Below, one piece after another: positions 1-6,583 of a stretch of DNA of 9,085 nt; position 1 is the first letter of the stretch; every line of letters starts with the position of its first letter. This stretch comes from an uncultured Megamonas sp. (lineage in GTDB: Bacteria > Bacillota > Negativicutes > Selenomonadales > Selenomonadaceae): assembly GCA_900554895.1 (NCBI GenBank), contig USIX01000094.1:1-9085 (forward strand). Direction: 5' to 3'. The position numbers and the translations under genes were made by a program. Under the pieces are notes generated by a model that worked only from the letters and a program-made list of their open reading frames with translations, was not told where the DNA came from and did no database searches.

Positions 1-733
1 TGCCGTAGGCGCTGTCGGCTGCGGCATTTTAACGCAGTTTTTCCACAGCGCGCCGAATTTTATTTTTATGCTGCTGATAGCAAGTTTAATCCTTTGTTTC
101 ATTCTGATTATTTTCAGCCGCGAGACGCTTCCGCCGCGAAAAGGCATTCTGCAATCATTCATTCCTCAGATTAAAGCTCCGCCCAATATAACCAAACTGC
201 TTCTGCCGGCAGGAGCGACATTTGTTGCCGGCTGGTCCATCGGCGGTTTCTATCAGGCTTACAGCGCCAGTATCGCCGTACAGATTTTCAGTCTGTCAGA
301 TACTTTTATTGCTTCGATGGTATTCATCTCATTCATTGCTCCGATTGCACTCGGCGCAGCTTGGGCCCGAAACATGAATACTTTAAAAGCGCAAAAATAC
401 GGTATGCTCGGTTTTGTAATATCTCTGATATTATTATATATATGTTTATTCGGCAACAATATCATTTATTTTTTCCTTATCAATATTGTAGCCGGAATAT
501 TTGAAGGTATCATGTTCACCGGCAGCATGAAGAGCATTCTGGACATAACGGATATAAATGACCGCGCCGGTGTTTTATCCTTAATATACATCATCTCTTA
601 CAGCGGAGCTGCTGTTCCCAATTTAATCATAAGCCAGATAGCATATTTATTTGATTTGACACAGCTAACATTATTCTATGTCATACTGTCTGCTGTATGT
701 TGTCTTGTACTGCTAATCAGCCTAAAAAAATAA
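1..733 (+). CDS. MFS transporter, C-terminal part (gene starts before the window)
   Basis: The open frame runs from base 2, so the ATG at 68 is an internal methionine within a membrane segment and not the start. About 243 residues are visible, against roughly 400 for a complete transporter. They hold about seven hydrophobic segments. The first, reading FIFMLLIASLILCF, would be TM6. Segments near LPAGATFVAGWSIGG, FIASMVFISFIAPIA, GMLGFVISLILLYI, YFFLINIVAGIFEG, VLSLIYIISYSGAAV and FYVILSAVCCLVLL would be TM7 to TM12. The start of the fragment (GAVGCGILTQFF) matches the end of an MFS N-terminal domain, and the basic stretch after TM6 would be the central loop. The protein should sit in the inner membrane as a secondary transporter or drug exporter. 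The substrate cannot be read from this half. A terminator follows, so it is not co-transcribed with the sugar operon downstream. Confidence 0.85.
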   Translation, partial: AVGAVGCGILTQFFHSAPNFIFMLLIASLILCFILIIFSRETLPPRKGILQSFIPQIKAPPNITKLLLPAGATFVAGWSIGGFYQAYSASIAVQIFSLSDTFIASMVFISFIAPIALGAAWARNMNTLKAQKYGMLGFVISLILLYICLFGNNIIYFFLINIVAGIFEGIMFTGSMKSILDITDINDRAGVLSLIYIISYSGAAVPNLIISQIAYLFDLTQLTLFYVILSAVCCLVLLISLKK

Positions 734-741
734 ATAAAATA

Positions 742-785
742 TGCCTACTGTAAAATCTATTCAACAGTAGGCACGTTGTTTTTAT
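742..785 (+). terminator. Intrinsic terminator after the MFS gene
   Basis: A 10-bp perfect stem pairs 742-751 (TGCCTACTGT) with 764-773 around a 12-nt loop. A T-rich run (GTTTTTAT, 778-785) follows after a short CGTT stretch. It lies 8 bases after the MFS stop and separates that gene from the next promoter. Confidence 0.75.
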
Positions 786-791
786 ATCTTT

Positions 792-862
792 AAAAAAAAT
801 TTTTCAATAAAAATTTTCAAAAAATATTGACTCAAGCCAATTTACATGTTATTATATCTATG
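792..862 (+). promoter_or_regulatory. Promoter of the sugar operon (TTGACT-17-TATTAT), A/T-rich upstream
   Basis: The -35 element TTGACT (827-832) and the -10 element TATTAT (850-855) are separated by exactly 17 bp, with a TG just upstream of the -10. Runs of A and T at 792-824 could act as an UP element. Transcription would start near 862, giving a leader of about 155 nt before the permease ATG at 1017. Both operator palindromes lie within that leader. The start site is inferred from spacing only. Confidence 0.65.
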
Positions 863-867
863 TTGAT

Positions 868-889
868 TTTAGTAAAACGTTTTATTAAA
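868..889. promoter_or_regulatory. LacI-type operator, upstream copy (one mismatch)
   Basis: A 22-bp palindrome with one mismatched pair (872/885) is centred on a CG step at 878/879. The core TAAAACGTTTTA matches the core of the second palindrome. A central CpG is typical of LacI-family operators, where a hinge leucine inserts. It would occupy about +7 to +28 relative to the predicted start, a position that blocks early transcription. The likely ligand is the LacI-family protein encoded at 4326-5345. A CcpA-like global regulator could also bind. Confidence 0.7.
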
Positions 890-940
890 TTTAAAAGGAA
901 TAAAAATAAAAATTTCATAAGGCGGTTTATTTTTTTACAC

Positions 941-964
941 GTTAAGTAAAACGTTTTACTTAAC
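941..964. promoter_or_regulatory. LacI-type operator, downstream copy (perfect 24-bp palindrome)
   Basis: The half-site GTTAAGTAAAAC (941-952) is followed directly by its exact reverse complement (953-964), with a central CG. It shares AGTAAAACGTTTTA with the upstream copy. The centres are 74 bp apart, close to seven helical turns, so a tetramer or two dimers on the same DNA face could form a small loop. It lies about 50 bp before the permease start, inside the leader. Confidence 0.75.
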
Positions 965-1016
965 AAAATATGTTTTATAGAGGGTTAAATTTAGAAAAGA
1001 AAGTGAGAGAACAATT

Positions 1017-2312
1017 ATGGCTAAATTAATTCAGTATGATGATGGTTATTTAAACAGAACACCGATATTTCAGTTTGTATTACTGTCCTGTTTATTTGCG
1101 CTTTGGGGCGGCGCTGCAAGTCTTAATGACATTTTAATTACTCAGTTTAAATCGGTATTTTCATTGAGCGATTTTGCCAGTGCACTGGTACAGAGTGCTT
1201 TTTACGGTGGTTACTTTCTGATTTCCATTCCGGCTTCCGTGGTAATTCGTAAAACTACGTATAAATTAGCAATTATGATTGGTCTTATCTTCTATATCGG
1301 AGGCTGCAGCCTGTTCTTCCCTGCTTCGATGATGGCAACTTATACAATGTTCCTTGTAGCAATTTTTGCTATCGCTATCGGCCTGGGCTTTTTGGAAACG
1401 GCTTCCAATACGTACAGCACAATGCTCGGACCGCGTGAATATTCCACGCTTCGCTTAAACATCAGTCAAACATTCCAGCCAATCGGTTCTGCTTCCGGTA
1501 TTCTGCTCGGTAAATATCTTGTTTTTCAGGAAGGTGACAGTCTCGCTTCCCAGATGGCTCAGCTCACTCCGGAACAAATTCACGTATTCAGACTGCAGAT
1601 GCTTCAGCATACACTCGAACCGTATAAAATCATAATCTGTATTCTTGTTGCCGTATTTATCCTGTTTTTAATCACAAAATATCCTAAATGTAAAGTTAAA
1701 TCCGTTGCCGAAGACACGACAGCAAAAGTTTCTTTGGGTGAAACGCTGAAATATCTTGCCGGAAACGGTCTGTTCAAAAGAGGTATTCTGGCTCAGTTCT
1801 TATATGTAGGTATGCAGGTTGCCGTTTGGTCTTTCACAATCCGTCTGGCACTCGTATTGATGCCGCATATTAATGAACGTGCTGCCGCTGACTTCATGGT
1901 AATCAGTTTTGCCTGCTTCTTTGTCGGTAAATTCATTGCCAATTTCCTTATGACAAAATTCTCTGTTAATAAAGTTCTGCTTGCTTATTCTGTAATCGGC
2001 TGTCTTTTAATTATGTATGTTGCATTCATGCCAAATCTTACAGCTATTTATGCTGCCGTAGCAATCAGCATTTTAATGGGTCCTTGCTGGGCTACTATTT
2101 ATGCAGAAACTTTAAAATCCGTAGAAAAGAAATATACAGAAACAGCCGGCGCAATCATTGTTATGTCTATTATCGGCGGTGCCGTTATGCCGGCAGTACA
2201 GGGATTTGTCTCTGATATGACAGGCTCTATGCAGTTTTCGTTCATCGTTAATTTCTTCTGTTTTGCTTACATTGGTTATTATTTCTACCACAAAATTAAA
2301 ATTGAGCAGTAA
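1017..2312 (+). CDS. FucP-like sugar:H+ symporter (FHS family of MFS)
   Basis: This 431-residue protein is close to the family's usual length (E. coli FucP is about 438) and has roughly twelve hydrophobic segments. Family signatures are clear: FALWGGAASLNDIL with Asp38, QSAFYGGYF (59-67), and GLGFLETASNTY with Glu127. In E. coli FucP the equivalent Asp46 and Glu135 serve sugar recognition and proton coupling, so a proton-driven sugar importer in the cytoplasmic membrane is the best reading. A MLGPREYSTLRLNISQTFQ stretch ends the first half-domain, as in FucP. The ATG at 1017 is preceded by a weak purine-rich site (AAGTGAGAG). It is the first gene after the twin operators and leads a run ending in a mutarotase-like protein, a kinase and a repressor. 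Neighbouring families point to a pentose, deoxysugar or similar monosaccharide. The exact sugar, including fucose, is not shown. Confidence 0.88.
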   Translation: MAKLIQYDDGYLNRTPIFQFVLLSCLFALWGGAASLNDILITQFKSVFSLSDFASALVQSAFYGGYFLISIPASVVIRKTTYKLAIMIGLIFYIGGCSLFFPASMMATYTMFLVAIFAIAIGLGFLETASNTYSTMLGPREYSTLRLNISQTFQPIGSASGILLGKYLVFQEGDSLASQMAQLTPEQIHVFRLQMLQHTLEPYKIIICILVAVFILFLITKYPKCKVKSVAEDTTAKVSLGETLKYLAGNGLFKRGILAQFLYVGMQVAVWSFTIRLALVLMPHINERAAADFMVISFACFFVGKFIANFLMTKFSVNKVLLAYSVIGCLLIMYVAFMPNLTAIYAAVAISILMGPCWATIYAETLKSVEKKYTETAGAIIVMSIIGGAVMPAVQGFVSDMTGSMQFSFIVNFFCFAYIGYYFYHKIKIEQ

Positions 2313-2323
2313 TTTTCAGATTT

Positions 2324-2330
2324 AGAGGAG
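2324..2330 (+). promoter_or_regulatory. Ribosome binding site of the epimerase-like gene
   Basis: AGAGGAG lies 8 nt before the ATG at 2339 and fixes that start. It sits in the 26-bp gap after the permease stop, as expected within an operon. Confidence 0.7.
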
Positions 2331-2338
2331 TTTAGACA

Positions 2339-3361
2339 ATGAAAACTAAAATATATTTAAAACGGGAATATTTTGTACAACAGCCAGCAGAAATTTTATG
2401 CAGCAACGAATTTTCAGTAAAACTGTTTTGCTATCCTGTCGGCGTGGAAGCAGTGGAAATCTCCAATTCACGCGGGAAAATAATCGTACTTCCGTATATG
2501 GGTCAGATTATCTGGCGGGCTGAATTCGACGGTATTGATTTAACGATGAAAAATATGTTTTCCCAGCCGAGAAAAACGAATAATATGCTGGATACTTACG
2601 GCTGTTTCGCTTTTCATTCGGGACTTCTCGCCAGTGGCTGCCCATCGCCGGAGGATACGCACCCGATGCACGGTGAATTCTGCTGTGCCGACATGGACAA
2701 AGCCTGGCTGGAAATTGATGAGGACAGCATAACGCTCTACGGCGAATATGAATACTGCCAGGGATTCGGTTACCGTTATACGGCACATCCCAGTGTTCAA
2801 TTAAAAGCCGGTGCTAAAAATATCACAATCGGCATGAACGTAAAAAATACGACAAGCGTTCCTATGCCTCTGCAATATATCTGCCATATCAATTATGCCT
2901 ATGTTGATAAAGGCGAATTTACGGCGAATATTCCGGATAGTGCCTTTAAGCTGCGTGAAACTATTCCGAGTCATATAAAACCTACGAAAGAATGGTTCAC
3001 CTATACGGATGAAATAAAGAAAATGCAGGCGGAAGGCAAAACACTGAAAAAACTGGGCGACCCTGGATTATACAATACGGAAATCGTCTTTTTGGCCGAC
3101 AACATTGACAAATATACAGACAAAGCGGAAGCTGAAATTACTTCTCCGCACGGTTACACTTTCAAAACGCAGTTTTCCACCCAGCAGTTCAAACATGCTA
3201 TCCGCTGGATTATGTACAACGGCGACCAGCAGGTTTCTTCGTTCATCATTCCGGCCACCAGCAGACCGGAAGGCTTCCTTGCAGCCCAAAAAGCAGGTCA
3301 TCTGATTATGCTTCAACCAAACGAAACAAGAGAATTTTCCGTTACAACCGGTTTAAAATAG
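2339..3361 (+). CDS. Aldose 1-epimerase-like protein (DUF4432 family, DeoX-like)
   Basis: This 340-residue soluble protein has no signal peptide or membrane segment. Its overall pattern matches the DUF4432 branch of the galactose-mutarotase superfamily. PYMGQIIWRAEFDGIDL (52-68) is the early beta-strand signature. Candidate active-site residues are His111 in PMHGEF, His183 in ICHINYAY and Glu311 in SRPEGF, which would correspond to the two histidines and the base of mutarotases. The probable role is interconversion of sugar anomers, or binding of the imported sugar, before phosphorylation. Salmonella deoX, needed for optimal deoxyribose use, is a comparable operon member as far as I recall. 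It sits 26 bp after the permease and 27 bp before the kinase, so co-translation in one operon is likely. Family assignment is firm, but the substrate is inferred from context only. Confidence 0.8.
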   Translation: MKTKIYLKREYFVQQPAEILCSNEFSVKLFCYPVGVEAVEISNSRGKIIVLPYMGQIIWRAEFDGIDLTMKNMFSQPRKTNNMLDTYGCFAFHSGLLASGCPSPEDTHPMHGEFCCADMDKAWLEIDEDSITLYGEYEYCQGFGYRYTAHPSVQLKAGAKNITIGMNVKNTTSVPMPLQYICHINYAYVDKGEFTANIPDSAFKLRETIPSHIKPTKEWFTYTDEIKKMQAEGKTLKKLGDPGLYNTEIVFLADNIDKYTDKAEAEITSPHGYTFKTQFSTQQFKHAIRWIMYNGDQQVSSFIIPATSRPEGFLAAQKAGHLIMLQPNETREFSVTTGLK

Positions 3362-3373
3362 TATAATAGAAGC

Positions 3374-3381
3374 AAAGGAGG
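3374..3381 (+). promoter_or_regulatory. Strong ribosome binding site deciding the kinase start
   Basis: AAAGGAGG is nearly complementary to the end of 16S rRNA. It lies 7 nt before the ATG at 3389 and only 4 nt before an in-frame TTG at 3386, so the ATG is the better start. Confidence 0.8.
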
Positions 3382-3388
3382 TTTTTTG

Positions 3389-4261
3389 ATGAAAATTTTA
3401 AATTTCGGTTCTTTAAATATCGATAAAGTATATACTGTAGAAAATATCGTTAAGGGCGGTGAAACGGTAGACTCTTTAAACTTTGCGGAAAATGTCGGCG
3501 GAAAAGGTTTAAATCAGTCTATTGCCATTGCCAAGGCGGGCGGCAAAGTGTATCATGCCGGCTGTATCGGCAAGGACGGAGCAATTCTGCTCGATACTCT
3601 AAAAGAAAACGGTGTAGATATTTCACTAATAAAATTAGCCGATGTAAACAGCGGACAGGCAATAATTCAAGTGGATAAGAACGGGCAGAACTGCATTATT
3701 TTATATCACGGTGCCAATTATGCCGTAACGAAGGAATATATAGACGAAGTTTTAAGTCATTTTTCGGCAGACGATATTTTAATACTGCAAAATGAAATTT
3801 CCAATATCGACTATATTATCAGCCGGGCAAAAGCAAAAAGCATGAAGATATTCCTAAATCCGTCTCCGATAAATGAAGCACTGCAAAAATACGATATTGC
3901 TTCACTGAACGGAATTTTCGTAAATGAGCACGAAGGTGCATATCTAAGCGGCAAAAATAATGTAGAGGAAATCCTGCAGGAACTGTCCGCCAAATATCCT
4001 GATTTGGAAATCATCCTGACATTCGGTTCCAAAGGTGCTTATTATCATTACAAAGATACACAGTTTTTCGTTCCGGCCCATAAAGTAAAAGCTGTCGATA
4101 CTACAGCGGCAGGCGATACTTTCACCGGTTATTTCGTAGCACTTCAGCAGCAGGGCAAAACGGCACGTGAATGTATGCAGACGGCAACGAAAGCGGCTGC
4201 CATAACTGTTACACGCAAAGGCGCAGCCATTTCCATTCCGCAGGCAGCGGAAGTATATTGA
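3389..4261 (+). CDS. PfkB/ribokinase-family sugar kinase
   Basis: This is a 290-residue cytosolic carbohydrate kinase of normal family length. The N-terminal sugar-binding strand reads GSLNIDKVY with Asn10 and Asp12, the positions that contact sugar hydroxyls in ribokinase. The first PfkB signature is GGKGLNQS (37-44). Glu136 in LQNEIS and NPSP (157-160) follow. TFGSKGAY (211-218) precedes the second signature DTTAAGDTFTGYF, whose Asp243 is the catalytic base and whose AAGD forms the anion hole. It should phosphorylate the sugar imported by the FucP-like permease, using ATP. Deoxyribokinase (DeoK), as I recall it, carries Met in place of Asn10, so this enzyme looks more like a ribokinase. Ribose, another pentose or a ketose are all possible. 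The -35 of the repressor promoter overlaps its stop codon. Confidence 0.88.
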   Translation: MKILNFGSLNIDKVYTVENIVKGGETVDSLNFAENVGGKGLNQSIAIAKAGGKVYHAGCIGKDGAILLDTLKENGVDISLIKLADVNSGQAIIQVDKNGQNCIILYHGANYAVTKEYIDEVLSHFSADDILILQNEISNIDYIISRAKAKSMKIFLNPSPINEALQKYDIASLNGIFVNEHEGAYLSGKNNVEEILQELSAKYPDLEIILTFGSKGAYYHYKDTQFFVPAHKVKAVDTTAAGDTFTGYFVALQQQGKTARECMQTATKAAAITVTRKGAAISIPQAAEVY

Positions 4262-4293
4262 TTAGGCCTTGCAAGTTTTATATAATAAACATA
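4258..4293 (+). promoter_or_regulatory. Internal promoter for the LacI-family gene (TTGATT-17-TATAAT)
   Basis: TTGATT (4258-4263) spans the kinase stop codon. A perfect TATAAT (4281-4286) follows after 17 bp, so transcription would begin near 4293 and give a leader of about 33 nt. No copy of the AAAACGTTTT operator core is present here, so the repressor may be made constitutively as well as by read-through from the operon. An imperfect inverted repeat, GTTT...AAAC (4275-4290), covers the -10 but does not resemble the operators. Confidence 0.6.
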
Positions 4294-4325
4294 ATGATAT
4301 TAAACTTATAAGGTCGGATGGTAAA

Positions 4326-5345
4326 ATGAAATCACGTGTTACAATAAAAGATATCGCAAAAAAAACAGGCTTTTCCATAACCACCATATCGCTTGCACTC
4401 AACAACAAAGCCTCGCATATTCCCCTTGAAACGAGACAGATTATTGACAGAGCGGCAAAAGAAATGGGATATCGTCCCAATAAAATGGCAGTGGGTCTGG
4501 TAAAGAAAACTAGTAATATCGTTGGTTTCGTTTTACCCGATATACGAAATCAGTTTTTCTCATACACGGCAAAGGTACTGGAAGATGAATGTCATAAATT
4601 CGGCTGGAACCTGCTCATCTGCAATACAAATAATAATTATGAACAGGAAATGCGTCATTTGAAAATGCTCTGTGATTATATGGTGGACGGAATTTTCCTG
4701 AGCATAGCGGCACGCAGTACGGAAAAAGAAGAAAAAAAGACGCTGAAATTCTTGGATGACAACAATATCCCGTACTGCCTGATTGACCGTGATATGTTCA
4801 ATGTCGGCAAATATAAAGTCAGCGTAAATCATTTTGAAGGAGCATATATGGCTGTACAGCATCTAATTCAGCTCGGACACAGAAGAATTGGCTGTATCAC
4901 AGGTCCTTTAATGCTCGACGATGCCTGGCAGCGCCTGGACGGCTACCGGCAGGCAATGGAGGACTACAATATGCCTCTAAGCGATGAACTGATTTATTTC
5001 GGTGATTATTCTTTCGACAAGGGCAAAGCAGGCGGATTGTATCTAGCACATAAAAAAGTAACGGCTATTTTTGCCTCCAATGACTTTTCTGCCATGGGTG
5101 CTCTTTCCGGCATCAAAGAAGCGGGAATGTCCGTACCTGAAGATATTTCGCTCGCCGGTTATGACGATATTGAATTCGTTTCCTTTCTGGAAGTTCCTCT
5201 CACGACCGTTCGCCAGCCGATTAACGAAATCGGCAAACGTGCAACACAGATTATTCATGAAATAGTGCAAACTGACGATTGCAGTCCTAAAGTGGAAATA
5301 TTGAAACCTGAACTGATTATACGCAAAAGCACACGCAAAATATAA
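4326..5345 (+). CDS. LacI-family transcriptional repressor of the sugar operon
   Basis: With ATG 4326 the product has 339 residues, a typical LacI/GalR length, and begins MKSRVTIKDIAKKTGFS. A TTG at 4269 would add 19 residues before the helix-turn-helix, which this family does not need. The DNA-binding domain covers about residues 5-26 (KDIAKKTGFSITTISLALN). The hinge region contains GYRPNKMAVGL (48-58), with a leucine near 58-59 that would insert at a central CpG. NIVGFVLPDIRNQFF (64-78) opens the periplasmic-binding-protein-like core. SVNHFEGAYMAVQHLIQLGH, FASNDFSAMGAL, GYDDIEF and PLTTVRQP are further family motifs. The likely inducer is the transported sugar or its phosphate, and the likely targets are the palindromes at 868-889 and 941-964. 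Position as the last gene of the operon it probably controls supports local regulation. Confidence 0.9.
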   Translation: MKSRVTIKDIAKKTGFSITTISLALNNKASHIPLETRQIIDRAAKEMGYRPNKMAVGLVKKTSNIVGFVLPDIRNQFFSYTAKVLEDECHKFGWNLLICNTNNNYEQEMRHLKMLCDYMVDGIFLSIAARSTEKEEKKTLKFLDDNNIPYCLIDRDMFNVGKYKVSVNHFEGAYMAVQHLIQLGHRRIGCITGPLMLDDAWQRLDGYRQAMEDYNMPLSDELIYFGDYSFDKGKAGGLYLAHKKVTAIFASNDFSAMGALSGIKEAGMSVPEDISLAGYDDIEFVSFLEVPLTTVRQPINEIGKRATQIIHEIVQTDDCSPKVEILKPELIIRKSTRKI

Positions 5346-5402
5346 AAAAAAAGGACAATAATATCAAAGCCATAACAACTTTAATATTATTGTCCTTTTT
5401 TT
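5346..5402. terminator. Bidirectional terminator between the lacI-type and crp-type genes
   Basis: 5346-5364 pairs perfectly with 5384-5402 (19 bp including the A and T tracts, core GGACAATAATAT) around a 19-nt loop. The A-run on the left and T-run on the right provide a U-tract in either direction. It starts directly at the LacI stop and ends 2 bases before the stop of the convergent Crp-type gene, so it serves both. Confidence 0.88.
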
Positions 5403-5404
5403 AT

Positions 5405-6070
5405 TTAAAGTGTTTCCAATGAACAGTACTGTATCAACTTATCGGTATTAACTATCTGTATCTGTCGACGCTGCGTTATAATAATATTTTCATGCCGCAG
5501 CTTATTAAGGGCGCGCGTCAAATGAACACGGCTTATACCCAAAATATCGGCAATATCATTCTGACTTATATTCGTTAAAGAATGTTCACTATCATGAATA
5601 AACAGCAAATACAGCAGATTGCACAATTTAATGAATGAACTGTTATATTCCTGGTGAGCATTTTCATATAAAAGTAAATTCACGTATGAAGCGTACCAAT
5701 TAATAAGTTTCATGGCAAGCGAAGAATTTTCCCGTACCATCTCGCCGAAATCGGACTTTTCAAATTCCAGAACCTGCATATCCGTCATAGCTTTAGTGAT
5801 TATGGCATTTTCGATTTTAAAGTCCAGGCCGTGATAGCCGGGAAAAACCGTTCCTCTGCCGTGAAAAGATATGATTTTTTTATGACCTTTTTCATGTTCA
5901 ACATAGTTTTGTGCCGTTCCGGAAACTATATAATGGATTTTTTCCATAAGCGTATTCGGTTTCCATAAATAACTTCCTTTATCCAAATCCTTTTTTTTAT
6001 GCGGTTTTGTTAAAAAATACTCATAGAAATTCTGAAAATCATTAGTGAAAAAATAGCGCGGTATAAGCAT
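5405..6070 (-). CDS. Crp/Fnr-superfamily transcriptional regulator
   Basis: The protein has 221 residues, the usual Crp/Fnr length. The N-terminal half (about 20-125) reads as a cyclic-nucleotide-binding-like beta-roll, with YIVSGTAQNYVEHEKGHKK as the typical strand-turn-strand. A long dimerisation helix follows (about 108-140). A Crp-type winged helix-turn-helix lies at about 168-198 (ISQNDIADILGISRVHLTRAL). The phosphate-binding cassette of cAMP-binding Crp (GE...RSA) is not recognisable. There are only two cysteines, neither in an FNR-type cluster arrangement, so neither cAMP nor an iron-sulphur cluster is the obvious signal. The ATG at 6070 is preceded by an AGGTGA site (complement of 6076-6081). 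It is divergent from the TIGR04076 gene, with a 98-bp shared upstream region, and may control it. Its signal and targets are unknown. Confidence 0.85.
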   Translation of the reverse strand: MLIPRYFFTNDFQNFYEYFLTKPHKKKDLDKGSYLWKPNTLMEKIHYIVSGTAQNYVEHEKGHKKIISFHGRGTVFPGYHGLDFKIENAIITKAMTDMQVLEFEKSDFGEMVRENSSLAMKLINWYASYVNLLLYENAHQEYNSSFIKLCNLLYLLFIHDSEHSLTNISQNDIADILGISRVHLTRALNKLRHENIIITQRRQIQIVNTDKLIQYCSLETL

Positions 6071-6140
6071 AAAATCACCTTTTTTGTGCTATTCTGTATC
6101 ATTTGTAGCAGAAATATTTTTATTAATAGTATATCATGTT

Positions 6141-6157
6141 CTCAAATCATATTTGAG
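6141..6157. promoter_or_regulatory. Inverted repeat CTCAAAT-CAT-ATTTGAG, possible regulator site
   Basis: Perfect 7-bp arms flank a 3-bp centre in the divergent spacer. The right arm overlaps the GAGGAG Shine-Dalgarno (6155-6160) of the gene at 6169. It could be an operator for the divergent Crp/Fnr-type protein, or a small RNA hairpin limiting ribosome access. It does not match the standard FNR (TTGAT-N4-ATCAA) or CRP consensus. A weak promoter-like pair, TTGTAG (6103-6108) and TAGTAT (6127-6132), lies upstream. Confidence 0.45.
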
Positions 6158-6168
6158 GAGAGATACTT

Positions 6169-6522
6169 ATGTCAACAGTGCATAAATGTAAAATTACCGT
6201 AATCGATAAAAAATGTTATTCAGACTTACAGGAAAAGTACTTAGCCGACCCGAAATCCGGTCCTTGCCCGATGTTTGAAATAGGACAAGAATTTATCCTG
6301 GAACGCAATGAAAACAGAGATGACTTCTGGCATATGCTCAATGGACAATTCTGCTCAGAAGCATGGGACTGCGTAAGCCGTTATGTATATACGGCTCTTC
6401 AGGGCGGCTCTATAATGCGCGGCTGGACGAACGACGAAAAAATGATGATTGCCTGCTGCAATGACGGCACAAGACCGGTTATCTTCAAGATAGAACGTAT
6501 TGACGAAGAAGTATCCGATTAA
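6169..6522 (+). CDS. TIGR04076 family protein, small and cysteine-rich, function unknown
   Basis: This 117-residue soluble protein matches the uncharacterised TIGR04076 family in length and pattern. CKITVIDKKCYSDLQEKY (7-24), then GPCPMFEIGQEF (31-42), FCSEAWDCV (61-69) and IACCNDGTRPVIFKIERI (94-111) are the family blocks. It has seven cysteines (7, 16, 33, 62, 68, 96, 97), including an adjacent pair. That suggests metal binding or redox chemistry, but no such activity has been shown for the family as far as I know. GAGGAG at 6155-6160, 8 nt before the ATG, supports the start. It appears to be a single-gene unit divergent from the Crp/Fnr-type regulator. A large inverted repeat 61 bp after the stop could end its transcript. 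Confidence 0.82.
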   Translation: MSTVHKCKITVIDKKCYSDLQEKYLADPKSGPCPMFEIGQEFILERNENRDDFWHMLNGQFCSEAWDCVSRYVYTALQGGSIMRGWTNDEKMMIACCNDGTRPVIFKIERIDEEVSD

Positions 6523-6583
6523 TTTTGTGCAATTTAATTGCAGCAGGTACTCTTTAGTTCTCAACCCATAAGAAATTTTCACT

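Noticed and set aside
3386..3388. TTG start for the sugar kinase
   Set aside because: It is only 4 nt from a strong AAAGGAGG, while the adjacent in-frame ATG at 3389 has ideal 7-nt spacing.
1017..4261. Assignment of the operon as a fucose or a deoxyribose pathway
   Set aside because: No fucose isomerase, fuculokinase or deoxyribose-phosphate aldolase is present, and the kinase retains Asn10. Family likeness alone does not fix the substrate.
4269..4325. TTG start giving the LacI-family protein 19 extra N-terminal residues
   Set aside because: The family normally begins a few residues before the helix-turn-helix, as with ATG 4326. The TTG has no Shine-Dalgarno and lies upstream of the likely transcription start.
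6141..6157. Canonical FNR or CRP binding site
   Set aside because: The half-sites are CTCAAAT/ATTTGAG with a 3-bp centre, unlike TTGAT-N4-ATCAA or TGTGA-N6-TCACA.
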